From Marinitoga sp. 1197 (GTDB lineage Bacteria; Thermotogota; Thermotogae; Petrotogales; Petrotogaceae): a DNA stretch of 64,000 nucleotides. The stretch is from positions 1 to 64,000 of the forward strand of contig NZ_AZAY01000002.1 in NCBI RefSeq assembly GCF_001021165.1, read 5' to 3'. This document shows positions 36,263 through 45,566 of this stretch, piece by piece (position 1 is the stretch's first letter; each line of letters starts with the position of its first letter). The position numbers were made by a program, and so were the translations under genes. Under the pieces are notes generated by a model. It had not been told where the DNA came from, did no database searches, and saw nothing but the letters and a program-made list of their open reading frames with translations.

Positions 36263-37384
36263 ATGAAACTTTTTTATTTCCAAGGTAAAAATTTTAGTAT
36301 ATCAATAAATGGTTATATAGTAGGTAAAAATGATATAGATGCGCTTAAAAATATAGATAAATCCATAGAAATAGAAAAGTTTGAATACGTAAAAAAAATA
36401 AATTTCAGAAAATTAAATACAAAAGAACATTTTAAACTAATAAAAATGCTGAAGGCGTTTATATCATCTGGACTGCAATTTTTTGATGCAATATTGTTTA
36501 TAAGGGAAAATCAGGAAGTTTCACAAAAAATAAAAATAGCCTTGGACTTATTGATAAACAACATAAAAATTGGCATGCCATACAAAAATGCTATGGATTC
36601 TAACACCTATTTTGATTATGAATTTAGAAAATCATTGTCAAAAGCATCTGATAATAATGAAATGTTAAAAATATTGAAAAGACTTGAAAATGTATATGAA
36701 AATAGAATAAAAAACACACAGGAGATAAAAAATTTATTATCTTATCCTATTCTGCTCTTTTCAGGGGTAATCAGTTTGTTATTATTTTTACAATTTATGA
36801 TTATTCCAATATTTAAAAGTACATTCAATACCAGTTTTAATTTTAACATATCATGGTTTCTGGTAGGTGTTATATCAAGCATAACAGCAACATTAATATT
36901 ATTATTAAAAAACAAAAGAAAATTTGATAGTATATTGTATAAAATTCCAATAATAAAAAAAATATACAGAAAATATGCTTTACTGGAATTTGTTGAAACA
37001 ACATTAATATTCGTTGAAAGTGGGTATACAACTTATGAGGCATTTGAAAAGAGTTCAGAAATTTTGTCATCAAAGAAAATAAAAGAAGATATAATACACA
37101 TCTTAAACAAACTTGAAGAAGGGAATGATATCATAGATATTCTCCAGAAAACCAATTTAAATGAATTGCTTTTTAGCATTTCACTATCAAGGGATTTAAG
37201 CGATTTAAAACAACCCTTTAAAATATTAGAAACAGAATTAAATTTTGAAATAAATCAAATAATACACCGAATAAAAAAGCTTTTAGAGCCAGTGTTGATA
37301 ATGGTTATATCTTTAATAATATTAGAGGTGGCATATGGGTTTTATGGTGGAATATTCAATACAATAAATAATATAGGGCTATGA
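36263..37384 (+). CDS. Type II secretion / type IV pilus inner-membrane platform protein (GspF/PilC family)
   Basis: A 373-residue platform protein. Two GspF cytosolic helical domains (about residues 45-160 and 240-330) are each followed by membrane helices (SYPILLFSGVISLLLFLQFM, a second helix near 195-215, and PVLIMVISLIILEVAYGFYGG at the end). The platform protein couples the assembly ATPase to pilin extraction from the membrane. ATG 36263 follows AAAAAAGGTGATAAA; an in-frame start at 36242 has no such site. It is the first gene of a six-gene overlapping operon. Confidence 0.9.
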   Translation: MKLFYFQGKNFSISINGYIVGKNDIDALKNIDKSIEIEKFEYVKKINFRKLNTKEHFKLIKMLKAFISSGLQFFDAILFIRENQEVSQKIKIALDLLINNIKIGMPYKNAMDSNTYFDYEFRKSLSKASDNNEMLKILKRLENVYENRIKNTQEIKNLLSYPILLFSGVISLLLFLQFMIIPIFKSTFNTSFNFNISWFLVGVISSITATLILLLKNKRKFDSILYKIPIIKKIYRKYALLEFVETTLIFVESGYTTYEAFEKSSEILSSKKIKEDIIHILNKLEEGNDIIDILQKTNLNELLFSISLSRDLSDLKQPFKILETELNFEINQIIHRIKKLLEPVLIMVISLIILEVAYGFYGGIFNTINNIGL

Positions 37385-37773
37385 AAAAGGGATTTATATT
37401 ATATGAAATGTTAATATTAATATTAATCGAAAGCATTATGTTCATCAGTTTTGCCATAGTTATAAAAACCTCTTTTTTTGATGATATAAAAAAGAGAATA
37501 GACTTTATTGAAATGATGAATTATTTTGTGCAGATAAAATATCATTCAATAAATTTTGAAGATCAAAGCACAAAAATAGTAATATCAAATAAAAGTTATT
37601 TTGATGGAATAATATATAAAGAAATACCGTATAAAACACAGGATTATACAAAAATTTTCAACTTTTACAATCTCATATTAAAAAGTCCAGGAAATACATT
37701 AAGAATAAAAGATGCAAATTTAGTAATCCTTCCTATAACCTCGTCATTTAGATGGAGTGGTATAGAATGGTGA
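37381..37773 (+). CDS. Prepilin-like protein (minor pseudopilin)
   Basis: A 130-residue protein with a class III signal: KKG-FILYEMLILILIESIM, where cleavage after Gly would leave Phe1 and Glu5, the residue needed for pilin assembly. The globular part is beta-rich (residues 45-130) and I do not recognise its subfamily (GspH/I/J or PilV-like). The ATG overlaps the upstream stop. It presumably joins the pseudopilus tip or primes assembly (inference). Confidence 0.82.
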   Translation: MKKGFILYEMLILILIESIMFISFAIVIKTSFFDDIKKRIDFIEMMNYFVQIKYHSINFEDQSTKIVISNKSYFDGIIYKEIPYKTQDYTKIFNFYNLILKSPGNTLRIKDANLVILPITSSFRWSGIEW

Positions 37774-38267
37774 CAAAAATCTACTATAACAAAAAATTTA
37801 TTCATAAATACAAAAACAGTAAGTTTAAAAACATAAAAATAAATATAGTTGATTATTATGGAATAATAAAAGAATTCACCGGGAAAAAAGAATTGGATAA
37901 ATATATAATAAAAAATTCCAGAGATAATAACATCTCAACTCAAAAAGTGAAATACATAAAATTAAAAGAAAACATATATTATCTTTATATAACCAAATTC
38001 ACGAATAAATATAGATATTCGCTGTTATTTGACTATACAATCCCATTAAATTATTTATTATGGAGTACATTAAAAAATAACACAGATGAATTTATAACCT
38101 TTAGTGGAAATCAAAATAATATAGTATTTCAAAAATCATCATCGAGTTACATATATGGAATATATATAGACGAACCAATTGGAGAAAAAATAAATCTGGA
38201 AACCTTTTTTGAAAAAGAATCCATAACAAATACAATAAAAGGATTAGAAAGGGAATTAAAATGGTAG
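37767..38267 (+). CDS. Unknown protein in the PilM/GspL position
   Basis: A 167-residue protein with no membrane helix or signal peptide, rich in Lys, Asn, Tyr and Ile. It occupies the slot where PilM or the cytosolic half of GspL is usual, directly before a PilN-like gene, so it may do the same job: a cytosolic partner of the PilN-like protein. I see no actin-fold phosphate motif and it is half the length of PilM, so homology is not claimed. ATG 37767 follows GGAGTGGTATAGA. Confidence 0.65.
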   Translation: MVTKIYYNKKFIHKYKNSKFKNIKINIVDYYGIIKEFTGKKELDKYIIKNSRDNNISTQKVKYIKLKENIYYLYITKFTNKYRYSLLFDYTIPLNYLLWSTLKNNTDEFITFSGNQNNIVFQKSSSSYIYGIYIDEPIGEKINLETFFEKESITNTIKGLERELKW

Positions 38268-38671
38268 TATTCAAATCAAATGTCAGATATATACTAAATA
38301 TAATTTCATATATACTGTTGATATTTTCCATAATAATACTAACAATATCATATTTTAAATACCAGAATAGAATATATTTAAAAAAAATTGAACAAATAAA
38401 AATAAATCAAAATATAATAGCCACCTATAAAACAAAAATTGACACGGCAAAAAGAGCAAATGAGAAAATATATAAATTTTTGGATTTTTTAGAACAGATA
38501 AAAGCACCGGTATATATACAATCCATAGAATACACCCCTTCAACACTAAGTGCAACAATACTAATAGAAATAATAGATGGACTAAAAATAGTCTCGCCAT
38601 ATCAGATAAAAGAAATAGGAACCCTTGATTTATTATACAAACAATATAAAATACTGGAGCTAAAAAAATGA
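38261..38671 (+). CDS. PilN/GspL-like bitopic membrane protein
   Basis: A 136-residue protein: short cytosolic tail, one membrane helix (about residues 12-31), a coiled-coil stretch (about 35-70), then a small alpha/beta domain (PVYIQSIEYTPSTLSATILIEI). This is the layout of PilN and of the periplasmic part of GspL. The family assignment rests on layout and position rather than sequence identity. AAAGGGAATTAAA precedes the ATG; both ends overlap neighbours. Confidence 0.72.
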   Translation: MVVFKSNVRYILNIISYILLIFSIIILTISYFKYQNRIYLKKIEQIKINQNIIATYKTKIDTAKRANEKIYKFLDFLEQIKAPVYIQSIEYTPSTLSATILIEIIDGLKIVSPYQIKEIGTLDLLYKQYKILELKK

Positions 38672-39246
38672 TATACAGATATGCAATATCAATAATATTA
38701 ATAATTCTCTCAATAATAATCTTAACTCAAAAACCCGAAAATAAAAAAGAGAATATAATTCCATATTTTTCAGTTTCAGATATAAAAGAAGAATATATAA
38801 ATCCAGAAATAAAATCAGAAGAAATAAATGAAATATTATCAAAATTAAAAGCGGAAAAAGGTGTGATTATAGAAAAGATTAAAATAGATTCTAATTATAA
38901 CTTTGATTCAAATACATATTATTCAATATACATAAAAAGGAATATACCCACAAATACTAAAATAATAAAAAATTATGAGTTAAAAAAATACAAAATATTT
39001 GATTTTTTAAAAATAGATCTGGAAAAATTATGGCAAAATGCATCAGATGCACCAAGTCCGGAATTTTTTCAATTTTCTGGTGTAATAACAAAAGAAAATC
39101 AAAAAAAAGCATATATATATTTTAATGGAGTTTTAAAAGAAATAAATGAAAACATGCAGCTGGGAAATTACAGTGTATTAAAAATATTCAACAATGGTGT
39201 ATTATTATTTGATAGAAATAAAAAACAATTTGAGGTGCTCAGATGA
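38668..39246 (+). CDS. PilP/GspC-like protein
   Basis: A 192-residue protein with an N-terminal membrane helix (about residues 4-21), a linker, a middle region, and a C-terminal beta domain. That domain (from about residue 130, FQFSGVITKENQKKAYIYF, then GNYSVLKIFNNGVLLF) follows the homology-region pattern of GspC and PilP, which connects the inner-membrane platform to the secretin. Position directly before the secretin supports this. The ATG overlaps the upstream stop. Confidence 0.74.
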   Translation: MIYRYAISIILIILSIIILTQKPENKKENIIPYFSVSDIKEEYINPEIKSEEINEILSKLKAEKGVIIEKIKIDSNYNFDSNTYYSIYIKRNIPTNTKIIKNYELKKYKIFDFLKIDLEKLWQNASDAPSPEFFQFSGVITKENQKKAYIYFNGVLKEINENMQLGNYSVLKIFNNGVLLFDRNKKQFEVLR

Positions 39247-41855
39247 AAAAAATAACCTTAATAATATTTATACTATATTCCTTGGTAATTTTTTCATATC
39301 AAATAAAAATAGATTATATAGACAACAAAAATATTATAGAAGTTACAGGAGTTTCAACAGATACAAGAGTTTTTCAAAACAATACAAAAACAGATTATAA
39401 AATACAATTTAAAAATGTCAAATTTGAAGAAAAAGAGTATATATTACCAAAAGGTCCGATAAAACTAATAAAACAATATGATAATATAATAGAAATTATA
39501 ATGCTATTTCCAACGCAACTAAACATTGACAAAACAAATATTGATAAAACAAATATTAAAACATCAAATAAAATAAAAATAAAAATAACAGCAGAAGGGA
39601 AAAAACGATTAAATGATGAAATATTTCAGTTTAAAAAAATAAAAGCGAAAGATTTGCTTGAAATACTACTAAAAGAACTTGGGTTTAATCAATATTATTT
39701 AACCGAAATGCCTGATAAAGATATATCTTTAAATATAAAAAACTTTTATCCTGAAGATTTATTCAGATTAATTATAGATTCTACAGGCATATATTATAAT
39801 TATATAGGTAAAAATAATATATACATATCGAAAAACCCATTATATAAAAACAATTATCCAATTATAAATTCAAAATACGAAAATAATGAAGATTTATATG
39901 AAGTAATACAGACTGATATAAATATATCCAGTCTTGTGAAACTTATAGATATACAATATACCAGAATATATGAAGGGTTATATATTCTAAAAGGCGATAA
40001 AAATAAAATAGAAATGATAAAAAAAATAATAGCAAAAATACCAATAAAAAAAACCATGTCAGAAGAAACAAAAAAGGTAACTGTAGAAAAAGAGAAAGTA
40101 TATAAAGTATTTGAATATAAAATCCCTCAAAAAAACATAATAAAATTATTCAATATAGAATATACTGAGATATCTGATAATATAATATTATTAAAAGGTT
40201 TTAAAGAAGATATAAAACTTTTTGAAGAATATTACTTTCAGGCATATACACTTTATGAAAAACAAAAAATAGGAAAGTCAAATAAAACAGATATTAAACA
40301 AATGAATTTACAACAAATAGAATCGCAGGCCACAATTACAGTAGTGAAAACAAAACTACCAATAGAAAAATTATCGAATATTTTAAGTTTAGAAATAAGC
40401 AAGTTAACAGACGAAATATATATTATAAAAGGAAAAAATAATAATATAGATATACTGAGTAATATAATATCAAAAATTCCTCAACCACAGGTAAATAAAA
40501 TTAATAAAAAAGATAACATAAAAAACATAGAAACAGATGAAAAAATTGAAATAATAGAATCAAATTTAGATTTATATCCATTTAATAAAATTTTTAAAAA
40601 TATTATAATCCAAAAGATAGAAAAAAATTATATAATAAAAGGAACACCACAGGCAATAAATACAATAAAAGAATTTAATAAAAAATACAATGTTACTCTA
40701 ACAAATGATGCCACCAAAAATGGCATTACCAATAAAATAATAACTGATAGTGCAACGGTGACCAATGACTATTACATTGCAATAAAAAATGATGAAATTG
40801 AATATTTTGAAAAAATATCAAAAAGTATAAATATAACCTATAAAATAATATATGAAAACGAAACAGGAAAGATTATAAAAATCACAGCAAACGAAAAGCA
40901 AAATGAAAAGTTTAAAAAAATATGGACATTAAAAGAAAAAATAAAAGAAGAAAAAACAATAAAAAAACCAGAAACCATCGATAAAAACAATATTAATAGT
41001 AACAATAAAAACAAAATTGAAGAATATGAAACGCTATATAAATTGGTTGAAAATTATGCTCTGAAAAACAATATATCGTTAATCAATAATGAAAAGTTAA
41101 AAGATATAAAAATATACAATAATAAAGTTCAAAACATAGAAGACTTATTATTAAAAAATGGATATTATATTGAAAAAGGAAAAGATATTATAATAGTAAA
41201 AGAAAAAATTCCAGAAATAATTTCCATAGAAATTGCAATAGTGGATTCATCAGTATTAGAAGAAACGATAAAAAATATAGAATCAAAAATATCATCAAAA
41301 AGTATAATAGATTCAATAAATCAGGGAATAATAAATCCTCAATTATATAAAGAAATACTGGATACCGCAATAAAAAGTAAAAATATTGATTCAAAAGCAA
41401 ATACCAAACTGGTATCAAAGCCGAGAGTTATATTAAAATCTGGAACAAAAGCGATTTTTAAATCAGTATACAGAATTCCTGTAATACAGGAAAATTCCAT
41501 AAAATATATAGAGAGTGGATTAAATCTGGAAATATCTGGAAAATATATAGAAAACAAAGACCTCATAGATTTAAATATAAGTCTAAAAGTAGGCGAACCA
41601 GAAAAATCATCGGTATCAAATTATAATGCGGAAAATTCAAGAGAAATAAATACAAAAATGATATTGAAAAACAATTATGTTAGTATAATAGGCGGTTTAA
41701 AAATAATGAAAGAAGAGAAATTGAATTCCGGTATTCCACTGTTAAAAGATTTGCCCATAATAGGCTTTTTATTCAAAACAAATGAACAAAGAAATAGAGA
41801 ATATGATTTGAATCTGTTTATATGGCCCAAAACAGTAAATTATGGGGGCGATTAA
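39243..41855 (+). CDS. Secretin (GspD/PilQ family) with multiple tandem N1-like domains
   Basis: An 870-residue outer-membrane (toga) secretin with an N-terminal signal peptide (MKKITLIIFILYSLVIFS). About five ring-building domains of 45-50 residues follow, near 220-266, 285-335, 365-411, 435-482 and 509-560, each with a hydrophobic pattern ending in an ILKG-type turn. The C-terminal secretin barrel domain runs from about 720 with the signature SGIPLLKDLPIIGFLFK near 840. Linkers between the domains are rich in Lys, Asn and Glu. GAGGTGCTCAG precedes the ATG. It would form the exit channel for the pilus or substrates of this system. Confidence 0.9.
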   Translation: MKKITLIIFILYSLVIFSYQIKIDYIDNKNIIEVTGVSTDTRVFQNNTKTDYKIQFKNVKFEEKEYILPKGPIKLIKQYDNIIEIIMLFPTQLNIDKTNIDKTNIKTSNKIKIKITAEGKKRLNDEIFQFKKIKAKDLLEILLKELGFNQYYLTEMPDKDISLNIKNFYPEDLFRLIIDSTGIYYNYIGKNNIYISKNPLYKNNYPIINSKYENNEDLYEVIQTDINISSLVKLIDIQYTRIYEGLYILKGDKNKIEMIKKIIAKIPIKKTMSEETKKVTVEKEKVYKVFEYKIPQKNIIKLFNIEYTEISDNIILLKGFKEDIKLFEEYYFQAYTLYEKQKIGKSNKTDIKQMNLQQIESQATITVVKTKLPIEKLSNILSLEISKLTDEIYIIKGKNNNIDILSNIISKIPQPQVNKINKKDNIKNIETDEKIEIIESNLDLYPFNKIFKNIIIQKIEKNYIIKGTPQAINTIKEFNKKYNVTLTNDATKNGITNKIITDSATVTNDYYIAIKNDEIEYFEKISKSINITYKIIYENETGKIIKITANEKQNEKFKKIWTLKEKIKEEKTIKKPETIDKNNINSNNKNKIEEYETLYKLVENYALKNNISLINNEKLKDIKIYNNKVQNIEDLLLKNGYYIEKGKDIIIVKEKIPEIISIEIAIVDSSVLEETIKNIESKISSKSIIDSINQGIINPQLYKEILDTAIKSKNIDSKANTKLVSKPRVILKSGTKAIFKSVYRIPVIQENSIKYIESGLNLEISGKYIENKDLIDLNISLKVGEPEKSSVSNYNAENSREINTKMILKNNYVSIIGGLKIMKEEKLNSGIPLLKDLPIIGFLFKTNEQRNREYDLNLFIWPKTVNYGGD

Positions 41856-41856
41856 T

Positions 41857-42672
41857 ATGAAAAGATACCCTGTTGTGGCAGGGACGTTTTATCCAGAGAA
41901 TAAAAAAGAATTACTTGAAATGATAAGTGGATATTTTCCAGATAATAATAATCTGGATGATAATAAAGAAAAAAATTATATTAAACCAATGGGATTAATA
42001 TCACCACATGCTGGATATATATTTTCTGGAAAAACAGCTTCATATGGATATTATGAAATCTTCAAAAAAGGTAAAATAAAATCTGTTATAATAATTGGAC
42101 CTAATCATACAGGTATAGGTCCAAATATTTCTGTCTATCCAGAAGGGACATGGATTACACCACTTGGAGAGCTAAAAGTAGATAAAATGGCGAAGACAAT
42201 AGTAGAAAAATTAGAAATATCAGGAGATTATTCCGCACATCAATATGAGCATTCAATAGAAGTACAACTGCCTTTTTTACAATATTTGTATGGAAATACA
42301 TTTAAAATAGTACCCATTATTCTTGGTGATCAAAGCTTATACACATCTAAAAAATTAGCAGAGGTATTAAACGAATTAATGGAAGATGGTATATTAATAA
42401 TAGCATCAAGTGATCTGAATCATTATGAAAATCATGAAATAACCATGAAAAAAGGAGAAATGCTAATAAATGCGATACAGAGAAAAAATCCACAATTATT
42501 ATACGAAAAAGTAAAACAATATAGTATTACTGCATGTGGATACGGATGCATAAATACATTACTATACATGAATTTTGAAAAAGTAAAAATACTAAATCAT
42601 ACAACAAGCGCTACTGCTTTTGGTGATTATGACAGAACCGTTGGATATTTATCTGCATTATTGGAAAAATAA
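41857..42672 (+). CDS. amrB: AmmeMemoRadiSam system protein B (Memo family)
   Basis: A 271-residue Memo-like protein: RYPVVAGTFYP at the start, ISPHAGYIFSGKTA (metal-ligand His), IIGPNHTGIG, the EHSIEVQLPFL motif and ASSDLNHYE. Memo resembles class III extradiol dioxygenases and is one of the three AmmeMemoRadiSam parts; the other two lie at 20731-22316. Here it is placed directly after the secretin, one base after its stop, with GGGGGCGATTAAT upstream. It is probably an independent passenger of the operon. Confidence 0.93.
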   Translation: MKRYPVVAGTFYPENKKELLEMISGYFPDNNNLDDNKEKNYIKPMGLISPHAGYIFSGKTASYGYYEIFKKGKIKSVIIIGPNHTGIGPNISVYPEGTWITPLGELKVDKMAKTIVEKLEISGDYSAHQYEHSIEVQLPFLQYLYGNTFKIVPIILGDQSLYTSKKLAEVLNELMEDGILIIASSDLNHYENHEITMKKGEMLINAIQRKNPQLLYEKVKQYSITACGYGCINTLLYMNFEKVKILNHTTSATAFGDYDRTVGYLSALLEK

Positions 42673-42688
42673 AATTGGAGGTGTAATC

Positions 42689-43030
42689 ATGATAGTTGAA
42701 ACTGAACTTGGAAAGGTAACCATAAAACCAGAAGTATTTAATGAAATAGTGTATAGAGCAGCATTAGAATCATATGGTACAGTTGATATAGGTAAAGGTG
42801 GATTTCTAAATAAATTAACCTCAATGCTTCAAAAACCACAAGAAAAAGGTGTTGAAGTAATAGAAGAAAATAACAGAGTTATAATAAACCTATATATTTA
42901 TATGGAATATGGATTGCCTTTAAAAAGAGTTGCATCAAATGCACAGGAAAATGTATATCATAGAATAAAGGAAGCCTTGGGGGATGTCGATGTAGTTGTA
43001 AATGTAAAAGTCGTGGGAATAAAATCATAA
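42689..43030 (+). CDS. Asp23/Gls24 family protein
   Basis: A 113-residue Gls24/Asp23 (YloU-like) protein: TELGKVTIKPEVFNEIVYRAALESYG, followed by VIEENNRVIINLYIYMEYGLPL and the conserved NVYHRIKEALG stretch. YloU-type proteins regularly precede a DAK2 protein (YloV/FakA), as here, and are tied to envelope or lipid homeostasis. ATG 42689 follows TTGGAGGTGTAATC; an in-frame upstream start at 42620 lies in the Memo gene. Confidence 0.92.
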   Translation: MIVETELGKVTIKPEVFNEIVYRAALESYGTVDIGKGGFLNKLTSMLQKPQEKGVEVIEENNRVIINLYIYMEYGLPLKRVASNAQENVYHRIKEALGDVDVVVNVKVVGIKS

Positions 43031-43043
43031 AGAGGTGAATACA

Positions 43044-44696
43044 ATGACAGAATTAAATGCAAAAGACTTTTATGTGGCATTCAAAAAGGCGGCCGAAACA
43101 TTATTGGTAAACAAAGATGAAATAAATGCATTAAATGTATTTCCTGTTCCTGATGGAGATACAGGTTCAAATATGTCCTCAGGAATGCTTGAAGCATGTG
43201 AATGGCTTGACAAAGTTAAAAATAAGGACAAATTAAAGGATATAATGAAAAATATGAGAGACGGATTATTAATGGGAGCAAGAGGAAATTCCGGAGTTAT
43301 ACTTTCTCAAATATTCAGAGGTTTTACTGAAACACTTGAAGATAAAGAAACAGTAACAACAAAAGATTTTATAGAAGCATTAAAAAACGCAAAAGAAGTT
43401 GCATACCATGCTGTAATAAAACCAGTAGAAGGAACAATGCTCACATTAATAAGAAAAGTTGCTGAAAGAGCAGAAAATGAATTATCTGAAATAAAAGATT
43501 TTGAAGAATTTCTGGACAAATTATATGAAATTTCCGAAGAAGTGGTTGAAGAAACACCAAAATATCTAAAAAAATTAAGAGATGCTAATGTTGTAGATGC
43601 TGGAGCAAAAGGTGTTAGCTATATAATAAAAGGATTCAGAGACGCAATAAAAGGCGATACAACAATAAATCTAAAAGAAATAGAAGGTGCATCAGCAGAG
43701 CAGATAAAAGAAATAGCATATGAAGAAATAAAATTTCAATATTGTACAGAATGTGTATTAAAATTAAATAACTCAGAAATATCAAAAGAAGAAATAGACA
43801 AAATAAGGGCATTCTTAGAAGAACTCGGTGATTCAATCGTATTAGTTCATCAGGGAGAATTTCTGAAAACACATGTTCATACCAATAGACCAGGTAAGGT
43901 ATTCGAAGAATTCATAAATTATGGCGAATTATATAAAGTAAAAGTAGACAATATGAAAGTTCAACACGAACACGTTGTAGAAACAGCTAACGCAGTAACC
44001 TCATCAGAAGAAGAGCCAATTTACGAAACAAATAATGAAAATTGGGGCATAATAACAGTATCGCCTGGTGAAGGAATAACAAAAATATTTAAAAGTCTTG
44101 GTGTAGATAAGGTTATTTTTGGTGGACAAACAATGAATCCGAGCGTAAAGGATTTTATGGAGGCTATAGAAACATTGCCTCAAAAAAAGATATTAATATT
44201 GCCAAATAATCCTAATATTATATTAACAGCAGAAAAAGTTGCAGATATGGTAAAAGACAAAGAAATACTTGTAATAAAAACAAAATATATACAGGAAGGA
44301 ATTTCAGCTTTATTAGCTTTTGATGATAATATGACCTATGAAGAATTAAAAGAGGCAATAGAATCAGAAATATCTTCAATAGTGCCAATACAGGTAACCT
44401 ATGCTATAAGAGATTCGGAAATTGCTGAAGAGAAAATAAAAAAAGATGAATACCTTGTATTTGTCGGCAAAGAATTAAAAGCGCATAGTTTTGATTTAAC
44501 AGAGGCTGTAATAAAAGTGTTAAAAGAAAAAATCAATGATGGATATGAAATAATGACCATATTCTATGGTCAAGATATAGAATTAAAAACAGTGGAATTA
44601 ATTGCAAATGAATTAATGGAAGATTTTCCGGACCTTGAAGTGGAAATTCACAATGGGTCACAACCACATTATCCATTATTAATTTCACTCGAATAG
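43044..44696 (+). CDS. FakA/YloV-like DAK2-domain kinase
   Basis: A 550-residue protein. The N-terminal DAK2/DhaL domain has NVFPVPDGDTGSNMSSG (Mg-ATP binding) and GARGNSGVILSQIFRG. A middle linker domain and a C-terminal DegV-like region follow (GQTMNPSVKDF, LPNNPNIILTAEK). FakA phosphorylates fatty acids carried by a FakB (DegV) partner for phospholipid synthesis. No fakB gene lies in the window. ATG 43044 is preferred because the AGAGGTG site precedes it; an upstream GTG at 43035 lies in that site. Confidence 0.92.
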   Translation: MTELNAKDFYVAFKKAAETLLVNKDEINALNVFPVPDGDTGSNMSSGMLEACEWLDKVKNKDKLKDIMKNMRDGLLMGARGNSGVILSQIFRGFTETLEDKETVTTKDFIEALKNAKEVAYHAVIKPVEGTMLTLIRKVAERAENELSEIKDFEEFLDKLYEISEEVVEETPKYLKKLRDANVVDAGAKGVSYIIKGFRDAIKGDTTINLKEIEGASAEQIKEIAYEEIKFQYCTECVLKLNNSEISKEEIDKIRAFLEELGDSIVLVHQGEFLKTHVHTNRPGKVFEEFINYGELYKVKVDNMKVQHEHVVETANAVTSSEEEPIYETNNENWGIITVSPGEGITKIFKSLGVDKVIFGGQTMNPSVKDFMEAIETLPQKKILILPNNPNIILTAEKVADMVKDKEILVIKTKYIQEGISALLAFDDNMTYEELKEAIESEISSIVPIQVTYAIRDSEIAEEKIKKDEYLVFVGKELKAHSFDLTEAVIKVLKEKINDGYEIMTIFYGQDIELKTVELIANELMEDFPDLEVEIHNGSQPHYPLLISLE

Positions 44697-44708
44697 GGAG
44701 GAATTGAC

Positions 44709-45566
44709 TTGTATATACAGGATTTAATATTAAAATTAGATAAATTTTGGTCAGAATATGGTTGCGTAATAGACCAACCATACGACATGGAAATGGGTGC
44801 AGGCACATATCACCCATCGACATTTTTTAAAACACTCGGTAAAGAACCATATAACATAGCCTTTGTTCAACCAAGCAGAAGACCTACAGATGGAAGATAT
44901 GGTGAAAATCCTAACAGAATGCAGAGATTCCACCAATATCAGGTAATATTAAAACCATCTCCCAAAAACTCTCAGGAAATATATTTAGAATCATTAAAAG
45001 CGATAGGGATTGATCCTTTAGAACATGATATAAGATTTATAGAAGATAATTGGGAATCACCAACATTAGGTGCTTGGGGAATAGGATGGGAAGTATGGCT
45101 TGACGGAATGGAAATAACTCAATTTACGTATTTTCAACAAATGGGAGGAATTTCATTAAAACCTATATCACTTGAAATAACATATGGAATAGAAAGGCTT
45201 GCGATGTATTTGCAGGGAAAAGATAATGTATATGAAACCATGTGGAATAAAGATGTACCATATGGCAAATTATTTAAAGAAAACGAAAGGCAATTTTCCA
45301 TATTCAATTTTGAAAAAGCAAATATAAAGACATTATATAACTTGTTTGAAACATACAAAAATGAGTTTGAATCACTAATAAAAGAAAAATTATATTTACC
45401 GGCATACGATTATCTTGTAAAAGCGGCACATGCATTTAATCTGCTTGATGCAAGAAATGCCATAAGTGTAAATGAACGTCAAAAATACATATTAATCATA
45501 AGAGACATGGCGAGAAAAACTGCCCGCACATATTTAGAAGAGATTGGGGGCGAAGGCAATGAATAA
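44709..45566 (+). CDS. glyQ: Glycine--tRNA ligase alpha subunit
   Basis: The catalytic subunit of the bacterial alpha2beta2 glycyl-tRNA synthetase. The 285-residue protein has [43 protein letters not shown] and [18 protein letters not shown], all typical. It uses a TTG start (44709) with GGGAGGAA seven bases upstream, and overlaps glyS by 8 nt. The alpha/beta form, rather than the single-chain form, fits a deep-branching bacterium. Confidence 0.97.
   Translation: MYIQDLILKLDKFWSEYGCVIDQPYDMEMGAGTYHPSTFFKTLGKEPYNIAFVQPSRRPTDGRYGENPNRMQRFHQYQVILKPSPKNSQEIYLESLKAIGIDPLEHDIRFIEDNWESPTLGAWGIGWEVWLDGMEITQFTYFQQMGGISLKPISLEITYGIERLAMYLQGKDNVYETMWNKDVPYGKLFKENERQFSIFNFEKANIKTLYNLFETYKNEFESLIKEKLYLPAYDYLVKAAHAFNLLDARNAISVNERQKYILIIRDMARKTARTYLEEIGGEGNE

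Noticed and set aside
44660-44710. T-box leader for glyQS
   Set aside because: The gap before glyQ is only 12 bp and holds just the ribosome binding site; no room for a T-box.
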